NCBI RefSeq assembly: GCF_004011805.1
Contig: NZ_ML137196.1
Span: forward strand, 799,401 to 863,400
Direction: 5' to 3'
Source of the DNA: Piscinibacter defluvii
GTDB lineage: Bacteria > Pseudomonadota > Gammaproteobacteria > Burkholderiales > Burkholderiaceae_C
Length of the DNA stretch: 64,000 nt
Part shown: piece by piece, positions 47,968 to 56,907 of the stretch
Layout: each line of letters opens with the position of its first letter
How positions within the stretch are numbered: position 1 is the stretch's first letter
Made by a program: the position numbers and the translations under genes
Notes under the pieces: model-generated
Databases searched by the model: none
Seen by the model: only the letters and a program-made list of their open reading frames with translations
Told to the model about the DNA's origin: nothing

Positions 47968-50247
47968 TCAGGGGCTGCTGAAGCGCACGATGCTGCCGCG
48001 TGTCAGCACGTACAGGCTGCCGTCGTTGCCGACCCGCATGTCCACCGGGTTGCCGGACACGCTGCCGAAGCGGTAGGCGGCGCTGCCGTTGGCCAGGTCG
48101 AGCCGGCCGATGAAGCCGCCGCAGTAGTCGGCGAAGTAGTAGCTGTTGCGGTAGGCGGCCGGGAAGCTGCCGCTGCTGCCGTAGAACGCGCCGCCGGTGA
48201 TCGCACAGCCGCTGAAGAAGCCGCTGGTGGCGTCCGGCGAGCTGCTGTGGTCGTAGGCGAACAGCGGCGCGGCGATGCCGGCCGCACTCGTCGGCCCCTC
48301 GGTGCTCGGCCAGCCGTAGTTGGCGCCCGGCGCACCGACGTTGATCTCCTCCCAGGTGCCCTGGCCGACGTCGTTGATGTGCAGGCGGCCGTCGCTGGCG
48401 CGCACCGAGAACGTGAAGGGGTTGCGCAGGCCGCGCGCCCAGATCGCGTCGACCAGCGTCGCCGGCGCCTGGTAGTGCGGGTTGTCGGTCGGGATCGTGC
48501 CGTCGTCGTTGAAGCGCAGCATCTTGCCGAACGGGTCGTTCAGGTCCGGCGCCTTGCTGCTGTCGGCGTTGTCGCCCACCGCCACGTAGAGCTTGCCGTC
48601 CAGGCCGAAGTGCATCGCGCCGCCGTTGTGGTTGGTGGCACCCGACAGCGCCGGCAGATCGGCGATGCGCAGCTCGCTGCCGGCCTGCACGACGTTCGGG
48701 TTGCCGGCATCGGCGGTGAAGCGGCTGATGCGGTTGTGCGTGCCGTTCTCCGTGGTCGTGTGGTACAGGTAGATCCAGCGGTTGCTCGCGAACTGCGGGT
48801 GCAGCGCCACGCCGAGCAGGCCGCGTTCGCCCTGCGGATCGACGGCGAGGGTGATGAAGGGGGTGGCCAGCAGCGTGCCGTTGTCCACCACGCGCAGTGA
48901 GCCGCCCTGCTCGGCGACGAAGAAGCGCCCGTCGGGCGCCTGCGCGAAGGCGGTGGCGCTGGAGAGGCCGCCGACCCATTCGCTGCGCGTGAAGCCGGCC
49001 GGCTGCGTGCGGCTGCCGCCGAAGCTCACCACCGCGCTGGCCCAGGCCGAGGTGTTGCCGGCGGCGTCGCGCGCCCGCGCGCGCAGCACGTGCTGGCCGG
49101 CGGCGTGGACCGTGGTGTCGATGTTCACCGTCAGCGGCGAGCCGCCCGCGCTGCCGCCCGTGACGGCCTGGCCGTCGAGCTGGATCTCGAGCGAGGTGAC
49201 GCCGACGTTGTCGGTCGCGCTCGCGGTGACGGCCAGCGTGCCGCTCAGGTTGCCGGTCAGGTTCGCCGGGGAGTCGATGCGCGCCACCGGCGCCTGCGTG
49301 TCGCCGGCCGGCATGGCGATCGTCACCGCGACCGGGCCGCTGGTGGTCGTGGCACCCTGGTCGTCGGTGGCCCGTGCGGTGAGCGTGCGCATGCCGGCGG
49401 TGGCCGGCGTCCAGCTGACGCCGTACGGCGCACTGGTGTCGGTGGCGCCGATCTTCACGCCGTTCTCGAAGAACTCGACGCCGGTCACGTTGCCGTCGCT
49501 GTCGTCCGCGGTCGCGCTCAGGGCGATCGGCGTGCCCACGGTGCCGTTGCTGCCGGCCGCCGGCGCCGTGAGCGAGACAGTCGGCGGCTGGTTCGGCGCC
49601 ACGTCCTCTTCGAAGGTGGCGGTGTAGGTGGTGTCCGTCGCCGGGGTATCGATCAGGTGCGAGGCGGCACCGCCGTCGCTCCAGCGCACGAAGCGCCAGC
49701 GCCTGCCATTGGCGGTCTGGTCGGCCGCGGTCAGCCGCCGCTCGATGCCGACCACGCCGGTGAAGCTGCCGGGCGCGCCCTGCCCGTCCAGGCTCAGCGC
49801 CAGGCCCGGGGGATCGGTGGCCAGGGTGACGACCACGGTGCGCGGGAGGATGTCGCGCGTGACCTCGGTGACGGCGCCCGCGCTGTCGGTGGCGCGCAGG
49901 TGGAAGCGGTAGAAGATGTTGGCGGAGGTCTCGCCCTGGGTCGGGATGGTGGCCTGCCCCGTGCCGCCGCTGGTCTCAGGCTGGAAGGGGTGGGTGTGCG
50001 CATCGTGGTGCAGTTCGGCCCACCAGGTCAGGCGCGACGCGGCCAGCGTGCCGTCCTCGGCGTCGGTGGCGCTGCCGGCGAAGGTGATCGTGTCACCGGC
50101 GGCGAACCGGCTGTTCGCCGCGGGCGCGGTGATCGTCGCGACCGGGGCCTGGTTGGGCGCCGGCGCGGGGGCGGCCTCGTCGTCTCCTCCGCAGGCCGAC
50201 AGCAGCGCGGTCGACAGTCCCAGCAGCACCCACCAGCGGCGTTCCAT
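47968..50247 (-). CDS. PQQ-dependent sugar dehydrogenase-like lipoprotein with Ig-like domains
   Basis: 759-residue predicted lipoprotein: lipobox LSAC with Cys19, then Ig/PKD-like and Big-type beta domains (about 30-420; repeats of the PPTVSLTAPAAGS and APVARIDSPAN kind). The C-terminal beta-propeller resembles soluble quinoprotein glucose dehydrogenase/HHIP (GERGLLGVALHPQFASNRWIYLYHT, NHNGGAMHFGLDGKLYVAVGDN, LRNPFTFSVRASDGRLHINDVGQ). Enzymatic activity and sugar are not certain; the adhesin-like N-terminal half suggests surface display. Confidence 0.87.
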   Translation of the reverse strand: MERRWWVLLGLSTALLSACGGDDEAAPAPAPNQAPVATITAPAANSRFAAGDTITFAGSATDAEDGTLAASRLTWWAELHHDAHTHPFQPETSGGTGQATIPTQGETSANIFYRFHLRATDSAGAVTEVTRDILPRTVVVTLATDPPGLALSLDGQGAPGSFTGVVGIERRLTAADQTANGRRWRFVRWSDGGAASHLIDTPATDTTYTATFEEDVAPNQPPTVSLTAPAAGSNGTVGTPIALSATADDSDGNVTGVEFFENGVKIGATDTSAPYGVSWTPATAGMRTLTARATDDQGATTTSGPVAVTIAMPAGDTQAPVARIDSPANLTGNLSGTLAVTASATDNVGVTSLEIQLDGQAVTGGSAGGSPLTVNIDTTVHAAGQHVLRARARDAAGNTSAWASAVVSFGGSRTQPAGFTRSEWVGGLSSATAFAQAPDGRFFVAEQGGSLRVVDNGTLLATPFITLAVDPQGERGLLGVALHPQFASNRWIYLYHTTTENGTHNRISRFTADAGNPNVVQAGSELRIADLPALSGATNHNGGAMHFGLDGKLYVAVGDNADSSKAPDLNDPFGKMLRFNDDGTIPTDNPHYQAPATLVDAIWARGLRNPFTFSVRASDGRLHINDVGQGTWEEINVGAPGANYGWPSTEGPTSAAGIAAPLFAYDHSSSPDATSGFFSGCAITGGAFYGSSGSFPAAYRNSYYFADYCGGFIGRLDLANGSAAYRFGSVSGNPVDMRVGNDGSLYVLTRGSIVRFSSP

Positions 50248-50334
50248 GTGTCCCCCTTGGCGCCGCGCATGACGCGCGGCCGGCGGCATTGTGCTCAGTC
50301 AGGCACGGCGGGCCGGTGAGCGTTTGTACGCGCC

Positions 50335-52611
50335 TCAGGGGTTGCGCAGCACCCGCAGCGGCGCGCCGAGGCTGCGCGCCAGCCAGCGGCCGGCCTCCTC
50401 GGGCGCGAGCGGGCGCGCGTGCAGGTTGCCCTGCATCACCGTGCAGCCGGCGGCGAGCACGGCCTCGGCCTGGGCCTGCGATTCGATGCCCTCGGCCACC
50501 ACCTCGAGCTTCAGGGTCTGCGCGATCGCGCAGATCGCCTGCACGATGGCCGTCGCGTCGGGCGCCGGCATCGGCTCGATCAGCGAGCGGTCGATCTTGA
50601 CGGCGTGCAGCGGCAGGCTGCGCAGCATGTTCAGCGACGAGAAGCCGATGCCGAAGTCGTCCAGCGCCACCTCGATGCCGAGCGCACGCAGCGCCGCGAG
50701 GCGGCCGCGCAGCGCACCGATGTGCGCCACTGCGGCGCTTTCGGTGATCTCCAGCGAGAGCAGGCCCGGCGGCACGCCGTGGCGGCGCAGCAGCCGTGCC
50801 ACGTCGTCGGGGAAGGCCGGGTCGAGCAGCTCCAGCGGCGACACGTTGACCGCCACGGGCACGCCGCGGCCGAACTCGGCATGCCAGGTGGCGGTCTGCG
50901 AGCAGGCCTGCGCGAGGATCAGCCGGCCCAGCGGCACGATCAGGCCGGTGCGCTCGGCCGCCGGGATGAACTCGTGCGGGCCGACGCGCCCGATGCCCGG
51001 GCGGTCCCAGCGCGCCAGCGCCTCGAAGCCGAGCAGCGCACCGCTGACGCCGTCGACCTTGGGCTGGTAGACCAGGCTGAATTCCTCGTTGCGCAGGCCG
51101 GCGCGCAGCGCCTGCTCGGCCAGCAGCGACAGCCCCGAGCCGTGCTCGAAGCGCTGCTCGGCGTACTGCAGCGAGGTGCCGGGCGTGTGCTTGGCCTCGT
51201 GCATCGCAGCGTTGGCCGCGCGCAGCAGCGCCTCGGGATCGCGCCCGTGCACCGGGTGCAGCACCACGCCGATCGAGGCGTCGAGATAGAACTCGTGGCC
51301 GGGCAGCGGCAGCGGCTGCGCGAGCAGCTCGCGCACCGCCTGCGCCACGTGCTGCGCGGCCCGGTCCGGGGCCTCGGCCGGGGCGAGCAGCGCGAACTCG
51401 TCCTCGCCCAGGCGCATCACCTCGGCGCGCCCCTGCAGCGCGCCGGCCAGCGAGCCGGCCAGCGCGCGCAGCACCGCGTCGCCGACCGACGGGCCGTGCG
51501 CCTCGTTGAAGAGCGCGAAGCGGTCCACGTCCAGCAGCAGCAGCGCGAAGCCGGCGCGTGCCGCGCACAGCTCGCGCAGCCGGGCCTGCAGCGCGCTGCG
51601 GTTCGGCGCGCCGGTCAGCTCGTCGTGGGTGGCCTGGTGCAGCAGCGCGGCGGTGGCGTCGTGCTGCGCGGTCTCGTCGGTGACGACCACCTGCTCGGCC
51701 GGCTGGCCGTCCCAGTCGATGCGCCAGGCGGTGAAGCGCAGCCGGATCGGCGTGCCGTCGAAGCGGTAGCGCAGGCCCGACCAGCTGGCCTGCGCCATCT
51801 CGCCGGAGATCAGCTGGCGGTGCCGCTCGCGCGCGCCTTCGCGCTCGCCCTCGGGCATGGTGGCGTCGCGCCACAGCGTGTGCACCTCGGTCAGCGAGTT
51901 CAGGCCGTACATGCGCAGCAGCGCCGGGTTGGCGTACAGCAGGTGCTCGCCGCGCACCACCGCCACGCCCTGGTGCGAATGCTCGGTCAGGTGGCCGAGC
52001 CGGTCGCGCGCGCGCTGCGACTCCTGCGCCGAGCGGCGCACCGCGGCGTGCAGCAGCGTCAGCCCGAGCGCCAGGCGCAGCAGGGTGCCGGCCACCGCCT
52101 GGCGCGCCGCCGCCTCGGGCCCGAGCAGCGGGTACTGGAAGTGGTTCAGCGTCAGCAGCAGCAGCAGCAGCGCGGCGAGCCGCTCGGCGCCGCCCTGCGG
52201 CCACAGCAGCCAGGCCGCGGTCAGCGCGACGCCGAGCTGCAGCGTGGCCACGCTGAGCAGCATCGGCCGCTCGCCCAGCGGCAGCAGCAGCACGCCGGTG
52301 ACGACCAGCCCGAGCACCAGCAGCGGCAGGCGGCGCGACGGCAGCGGCCGGTCCGCCAGGTAGGCCACGCCGAGCGCGATCAGCCCCACCGAGGCCAGCC
52401 CGGTGGCGACCAGGATCGCCAGGCCCGCCAGGCGCGCCGCCTCGCCGCCGGCGTTCATGACGAGCCAGCCGAGCGGCAGGCCGACATGCGCGAGGAAGGC
52501 CAGCCCGATCATGCGCAGGAAGGCCTGCGTGCGGTCGCGCGACCAGGCGGCCAGCAGCGCCGTGCCCATCGCCAGGCAGATCGCGCTGTTGATCAGCATC
52601 ACGACGTTCAT
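50335..52611 (-). CDS. Membrane PAS-GGDEF-EAL cyclic-di-GMP protein
   Basis: 758-residue protein. Seven or so N-terminal membrane helices (1-190), a PAS domain (about 205-320, HQGVAVVRGEHLLYANPALLRMYG), a GGDEF domain whose active loop reads RLGEDEFALL (GEDEF, second Gly replaced), and an EAL domain with intact FEALARW, NVSPLELLDP, LEITES, ALDDFGIGFSSLN and VKIDRSL motifs. Likely a c-di-GMP phosphodiesterase with a degenerate or regulatory cyclase domain. ATGA-coupled to the upstream GMC oxidoreductase. Confidence 0.9.
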   Translation of the reverse strand: MNVVMLINSAICLAMGTALLAAWSRDRTQAFLRMIGLAFLAHVGLPLGWLVMNAGGEAARLAGLAILVATGLASVGLIALGVAYLADRPLPSRRLPLLVLGLVVTGVLLLPLGERPMLLSVATLQLGVALTAAWLLWPQGGAERLAALLLLLLTLNHFQYPLLGPEAAARQAVAGTLLRLALGLTLLHAAVRRSAQESQRARDRLGHLTEHSHQGVAVVRGEHLLYANPALLRMYGLNSLTEVHTLWRDATMPEGEREGARERHRQLISGEMAQASWSGLRYRFDGTPIRLRFTAWRIDWDGQPAEQVVVTDETAQHDATAALLHQATHDELTGAPNRSALQARLRELCAARAGFALLLLDVDRFALFNEAHGPSVGDAVLRALAGSLAGALQGRAEVMRLGEDEFALLAPAEAPDRAAQHVAQAVRELLAQPLPLPGHEFYLDASIGVVLHPVHGRDPEALLRAANAAMHEAKHTPGTSLQYAEQRFEHGSGLSLLAEQALRAGLRNEEFSLVYQPKVDGVSGALLGFEALARWDRPGIGRVGPHEFIPAAERTGLIVPLGRLILAQACSQTATWHAEFGRGVPVAVNVSPLELLDPAFPDDVARLLRRHGVPPGLLSLEITESAAVAHIGALRGRLAALRALGIEVALDDFGIGFSSLNMLRSLPLHAVKIDRSLIEPMPAPDATAIVQAICAIAQTLKLEVVAEGIESQAQAEAVLAAGCTVMQGNLHARPLAPEEAGRWLARSLGAPLRVLRNP

Positions 52612-54272
52612 GGCGCGGCATCCTCGAGCATCCAGCGCGCCGCGCGCTCGGCGACCATCAGCGTCGGCGAGTTGGTGTTGCCGCTGGTGATGGTGGGCAT
52701 GATGCTGGCATCGGCGACGCGCAGCGCGCGCACGCCGTGCACGCGCAGCCGCGCGTCGACCACCGCGAGCGGGTCGGACGCCGGCCCCATCTTCGCGGTG
52801 CCGACCGGATGGAAGATGGTGGTGCCGATGTCGCCGGCCAGGCGCGCCAGTTCGTCGTCGCTCTGGAACTGCACGCCGGGGCGGAACTCGCGCGGCGCGT
52901 ACCTGGCCAGCGCCGGCTGGGCCGCGATGCGGCGCGTCAGGCGCAGCGAGTCGGCGGCGATGCGGCGGTCCGCGTCGGTCGACAGGTAGTTCGGCGCGAT
53001 CGCCGGCGCCTCGTGCGGGTTCGCCGAGCGGATGCGCACCGCGCCGCGGCTGGTCGGGTTGAGGTTGCAGACGCTCGCGGTGAAGGCGTCGAAGCGGTGC
53101 AGCGGCTGGCCGAAGGCCTCCAGCGAGAGCGGCTGCACGTGGTACTCGAGGTTGGCGTGCGCCTGGCCCGGGTCGCTGCGCGTGAAGGCGCCGAGCTGCG
53201 ACGGCGCCATGCTCATCGGGCCGCTGCGCGTGAACAGGTACTGCGCGCCGATGCGCGCCTTGCCGAGCCAGGAGTTCGCGAGCGTGTTGAGCGTGCTGAC
53301 GCCTTCGACCTGGAACACGGCGCGGATCTGCAGGTGGTCCTGCAGGTTGCGGCCCACGCCGGGCAGCTCGCGCTCGACCGCGAGGCCGTGGCGCAGCAGC
53401 AGCGCGGCCGGCCCGAGGCCGGACAGCTGCAGCAGCTGCGGCGTGCCGATCGCGCCGGTGGCCAGCACCAGCTCGCCGCCGGGGGCGAGGCGCGCCTGCA
53501 GCGGCGCCCCGCCGCCGGCCGGCGCGACCTCGATGCCGGCGGCCGCGAGTGCACCGTCGGGACGCTCGAGCTGCAGCCGCGTGATCGTCGCGCCGGTCCA
53601 GACCTGCAGGTTCTCGCGCTGCTGCACCGGGCGCAGGAAGGCCTTGGTGGCGTTCCAGCGGATGCCGGCGCGCTGGTTGACCTCGAAGTAGCCGACGCCG
53701 GTGTTGTCGCCGCGGTTGAAGTCGTCCGTGGCCGGGATGCCGGCCTGCACCGCGGCCTGCGCGAAGGCGTCCAGGATCTCCCAGCGCAGGCGCTGGCGCT
53801 CGACGCGCCACTCGCCGCCCGGGCGCGCCCCGCTGGCGTCGAAGCCGGGGGCGGCGTGGAAGTCGTTCGCGCCGCCGTGGTGGTCTTCGTGGGCGAGGAA
53901 GTCGCTCAGGCAGTCGGCCCAGCCCCAGCCGGGGTTGCCGAGCGCGGCCCACTGTTCGTAGTCACGCGCCTGGCCGCGCATGTAGATCATGCCGTTGATG
54001 CTGCTGCAGCCGCCCAGCACCTTGCCGCGCGGATAGCGCAGCACGCGGCCGTTCAGGCCGGGGTCGGGTTCGGTCTGGTAGAGCCAGTCGGTGCGCGGGT
54101 TGCCGATGCAGTACAGGTAGCCCACCGGCACGTGCACCCAGAGGTAATCGTCGTTGCCGCCGGCCTCGACCAGCAGCACGCGCTTGTCGCGTCGGGCCGA
54201 AAGGCGGTTGGCCAGCAGGCAGCCGGCCGTTCCGGCGCCGCAGACGATGTAGTCGTAGGTGTGGTCCGTCAT
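52608..54272 (-). CDS. GMC-family FAD oxidoreductase (choline/alcohol dehydrogenase-like)
   Basis: 554-residue flavoenzyme. FAD-binding GAGTAGCLLANRL near the N terminus, the GMC signature RGKVLGGCSSINGMIYMRGQARDYEQW, the second signature GAIGTPQLLQLSGLGP, and a C-terminal catalytic block FHPVGTAKMG with TSGNTNSPTLMVAERAARW. Most like AlkJ/BetA-type alcohol or choline dehydrogenases; no betaine genes nearby, so the substrate is open. Its stop overlaps the start of the PAS-GGDEF-EAL gene. Confidence 0.91.
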   Translation of the reverse strand: MTDHTYDYIVCGAGTAGCLLANRLSARRDKRVLLVEAGGNDDYLWVHVPVGYLYCIGNPRTDWLYQTEPDPGLNGRVLRYPRGKVLGGCSSINGMIYMRGQARDYEQWAALGNPGWGWADCLSDFLAHEDHHGGANDFHAAPGFDASGARPGGEWRVERQRLRWEILDAFAQAAVQAGIPATDDFNRGDNTGVGYFEVNQRAGIRWNATKAFLRPVQQRENLQVWTGATITRLQLERPDGALAAAGIEVAPAGGGAPLQARLAPGGELVLATGAIGTPQLLQLSGLGPAALLLRHGLAVERELPGVGRNLQDHLQIRAVFQVEGVSTLNTLANSWLGKARIGAQYLFTRSGPMSMAPSQLGAFTRSDPGQAHANLEYHVQPLSLEAFGQPLHRFDAFTASVCNLNPTSRGAVRIRSANPHEAPAIAPNYLSTDADRRIAADSLRLTRRIAAQPALARYAPREFRPGVQFQSDDELARLAGDIGTTIFHPVGTAKMGPASDPLAVVDARLRVHGVRALRVADASIMPTITSGNTNSPTLMVAERAARWMLEDAAP

Positions 54273-54299
54273 CCCTGTTCCGGGGACGGATCATAGGAG

Positions 54300-54872
54300 C
54301 TACCTCGGCAGGGGCGGCAGCGGGTCGATCCCGGGGGCCGGCTCGGGGGGGGTGTGCGCGACGTTGAGCACCCAGCAGACCATCGTGAAGTAGCCCACCA
54401 GCGCGGTCAGGTCGACCACGCCGCGTTCGCCGAGCCGCGCCAGCGCCCGCGCGTAGGTGGCGTCGCAGACGCCGTGGTGCGCGAGCAGCTCGCTGCAGAA
54501 GTCGTGCACCAGCGCCTCGTCCTCGCTCATGTCGGCCGGGCGGGCACCCTCGCGCAGGGCGGCGATGCTGGCCGAGCTGGTGCCGGCCTTGGCCGCCGCG
54601 GCGGCGTGGATGGCCCACTCGAACTGCTGGGTGGTGGCACGCGCCACCATCAGGGTGGCGAACTCGTTCAGCCGCGTGGGCAGCGCACTGTCGAAGCGCA
54701 GGTACTCGCCGACGCGCTGAACACGGTCGAGCAGCACCGGGCTGCGCAGCAGCGGGATGAACGGGCCCTTGACGGCCTTGCGCGGGCCGGCGATCAGGGC
54801 GTCGGCCGCCGCGCGCTGGGTGGCGTCGAGCTGGTCCATGGACAGCGGCGGGAGTCGGTCGGTGGGGCTCAT
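54300..54872 (-). CDS. Carboxymuconolactone decarboxylase-family (AhpD-like) protein
   Basis: 190-residue helical CMD-family protein (RLNEFATLMVARATTQQFEWAIHAAAAAKAGTSSASIAAL ... LVGYFTMVCWVLNVAHTPPE). The AhpD redox pair CxxC is absent, so a peroxidase-partner role is unlikely; the family includes decarboxylases and many uncharacterised proteins. ATG overlaps the MFS stop by 4 bases, indicating co-expression. Start MSPTDRLPPLS chosen by GAGG upstream and the overlap. Confidence 0.87.
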   Translation of the reverse strand: MSPTDRLPPLSMDQLDATQRAAADALIAGPRKAVKGPFIPLLRSPVLLDRVQRVGEYLRFDSALPTRLNEFATLMVARATTQQFEWAIHAAAAAKAGTSSASIAALREGARPADMSEDEALVHDFCSELLAHHGVCDATYARALARLGERGVVDLTALVGYFTMVCWVLNVAHTPPEPAPGIDPLPPLPR

Positions 54873-56017
54873 GCGGGGCTCCTCGTGAGGTCGGGCCACA
54901 GAATGATCGCGCCGCCGGCGAGCAGCGCAGCGGCCGCCCATTGCGCCAGTGCCAGCGCACGGGCCGGGTCGCTGCCGAACAGGCCGACGCTGAACGGCCC
55001 GGCCAGCTGCCCGGCGGCGAAGGCCGCGGTCATCGCGGCCATCAGGCGCGGCGCGCGCTCGCCGGCGCTGCGCCGCGCCTCCTGCATCGCGGCCATCGTC
55101 ATCACCATGAAGGTACCGCCGACGCAGACCGCGCAGGCGAGCAGGCCGGCGAGTGTCGGCCAGCCGGCCGCCAGCGCCAGGCCGAGTGCCATCACGCCCT
55201 GGCCGAGCGCCCATAGCCGGCGCGGCGCGAGCCGGCCGGCCCAGCGTGCGGCCAGCAGCGTCGACAGCGCGGCCGCAGCGCCGAAGGCGGGCCAGACCCA
55301 GCCGAACAGGGCCGGGTCGGCGACCTGCTGGCGCGCCAGCGCCGGCAGGAAGGTCGCGGGGATGATGTAGCCGAAGCCGAAGGCACCGTAGCAGACCACC
55401 AGGCGCCAGCCGTCCGGCCCGAGCCCGCGGCCCGATGCCGCGGCACGGGCCGCGTCGCCGGCCAGGTGCGGCAGCGCGAGGTGCACACCGAGCGCCACGG
55501 CCGCCGCCACGGCACCGAGCAGCGCCCAGGTGGGCGCCGGCGCCCAGCCGGCGATGCCGGCCCCGAGGCCGCCGAGCCCGGCCAGCGCAATGCCGGTGCC
55601 GACGCCGGCGAACACCAGGCCGGCGCGCCGCGCATGCCCGGCCGCGGCCAGCGCCGGCACGGCCCAGGCGGACACGCCCACCAGCACGTAGGCACTCGCC
55701 ACGCCGGCCCCGAAGCGAAGCGCCAGCCAGAGCGGGTACAGCGTCGTCAGCGCCATGCCCAGCGTCAGCAGCGCCACCGCGGCGAGGCCGGTGCGGGCAG
55801 CGCGCAGCGGCGCGGGGGTCCACACCGTGCAGGCCAGCGCGCCGGCCAGGTAGCCAAGGTAGTTGGCGCCCGCCAGCGCGCTGGCCTGCGGCAGCGAGAG
55901 CTGCCCGGCCGCCTGCATCAGCGGCAGCATGGGCGTGAAGGCGAAGCGGCCGATGCCCATCGCCGAGGCCAGCCCGAGCAGGCCGACCAGCGCGATGCGC
56001 CCGGGGCCGATCGTCAT
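54869..56017 (-). CDS. YbfB/YjiJ-family MFS transporter
   Basis: 382-residue permease with about 12 helices. The N terminus LVGLLGLASAMGIGRFAFTPMLPLMQ and GANYLGYLAGALACT are characteristic of the YbfB/YjiJ group. Substrate unknown. It is coupled to the CMD-family gene downstream, and the MarC gene ends 4 bases from its start, so the three probably form one operon. Confidence 0.88.
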   Translation of the reverse strand: MTIGPGRIALVGLLGLASAMGIGRFAFTPMLPLMQAAGQLSLPQASALAGANYLGYLAGALACTVWTPAPLRAARTGLAAVALLTLGMALTTLYPLWLALRFGAGVASAYVLVGVSAWAVPALAAAGHARRAGLVFAGVGTGIALAGLGGLGAGIAGWAPAPTWALLGAVAAAVALGVHLALPHLAGDAARAAASGRGLGPDGWRLVVCYGAFGFGYIIPATFLPALARQQVADPALFGWVWPAFGAAAALSTLLAARWAGRLAPRRLWALGQGVMALGLALAAGWPTLAGLLACAVCVGGTFMVMTMAAMQEARRSAGERAPRLMAAMTAAFAAGQLAGPFSVGLFGSDPARALALAQWAAAALLAGGAIILWPDLTRSPA

Positions 56018-56021
56018 GGGC

Positions 56022-56660
56022 TCAGCGCAGGCCGCCGGCCAGCACCGGGAACAGCTTGACCAGCCCGTCGCTCATCACCTCGACCGCCAGCGCGGCGAGG
56101 ATCAGGCCCATCAGCCGCGTCATCACGTTGATGCCGGTCTGGCCCAGCACCTTGGCGATGCGCCCGGAGAGGTTGAACGCCACCCAGACCGACAGCCCGA
56201 TCACCACGCCGTAGCCGACCAGCACGCCGAGTTGCCACCAGTGGCGCGTCTTGTCGGCGTAGATGACCATGGTCGAGATGGTCGCCGGGCCGGTCAGCAG
56301 CGGAATGGTGAGCGGCACGATGGCGATGCTGTCGCCGGCGTCGACCTTGTGGTTGCCCTCGCTCACGTCCTCCTTGCGGCCCTCGGCCGGCTGGGCGTTG
56401 AGCATCTGCAGCGAGGAGATCAGCAGCAGCATGCCGCCGCCGACCTGGAACGAGGCCAGCGAGATGCCGAAGAACTCGATGATCTTCAGGCCGGCCAGCG
56501 CCGACACGGCGATGACGCAGAAGGCGCTGAAGGCCGCGACGCGGATCGTGCGCTGGCGCTGCTGGCGGCTGAAACCCTGCGTGAAGTGGATGAAGAAGGG
56601 GATGCAGCCGATGGGATTGACGATCGCCAGCAGCGCGATCAGCGGCTTGAACAGGTCCAT
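56022..56660 (-). CDS. MarC/UPF0056-family membrane protein
   Basis: 212-residue membrane protein with about six helices. IVNPIGCIPFFIHFTQGFSRQQRQRTIRVAAFSAF and SIAIVPLTIPLLTGPATISTMVIYAD are hallmarks of the MarC (YhgN/YchE) family, whose transport role is not established. TAGGAT lies 6 bases before the ATG without a Shine-Dalgarno. Confidence 0.92.
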   Translation of the reverse strand: MDLFKPLIALLAIVNPIGCIPFFIHFTQGFSRQQRQRTIRVAAFSAFCVIAVSALAGLKIIEFFGISLASFQVGGGMLLLISSLQMLNAQPAEGRKEDVSEGNHKVDAGDSIAIVPLTIPLLTGPATISTMVIYADKTRHWWQLGVLVGYGVVIGLSVWVAFNLSGRIAKVLGQTGINVMTRLMGLILAALAVEVMSDGLVKLFPVLAGGLR

Positions 56661-56666
56661 TCGCGC

Positions 56667-56672
56667 ATCCTA
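56667..56672 (-). promoter_or_regulatory. -10-like box TAGGAT before the MarC gene
   Basis: TAGGAT on the minus strand ends 6 bases before the ATG, ideal leaderless spacing. No Shine-Dalgarno is present. Confidence 0.5.
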
Positions 56673-56805
56673 TCCGGGCGTGCCGGGCCGGGCTGCCTCG
56701 TGCCGGTGCGCGCTGCGCCGCCGCGGGGCGGAGCGAGGGTAAACGCGGTCTGCCTCAAAACAACAAACCCCGGCCGGGTCGGTGCGCACGCTGGCGCAAT
56801 TCACT

Positions 56806-56811
56806 TATATT
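56806..56811 (+). promoter_or_regulatory. Predicted -10 (TATATT) of the RRM gene, with long leader
   Basis: TATATT lies in an AT-rich patch about 96 bases upstream of the RRM start, leaving a leader of roughly 90 bases that ends with AAGGGG before the ATG. No convincing -35. The 56661-56805 stretch upstream shows no gene. Long leaders of RNA-binding-protein genes are often sites of autoregulation. Confidence 0.45.
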
Positions 56812-56907
56812 GCGGCTTCCGTGTGTTTGGATGCCGCGCCTTCGCTTGAATGGTTCACGACGGGTTGAAGCTCCACATGGCAGGAACTGGAAAGAAGGGG
56901 CTCAACC

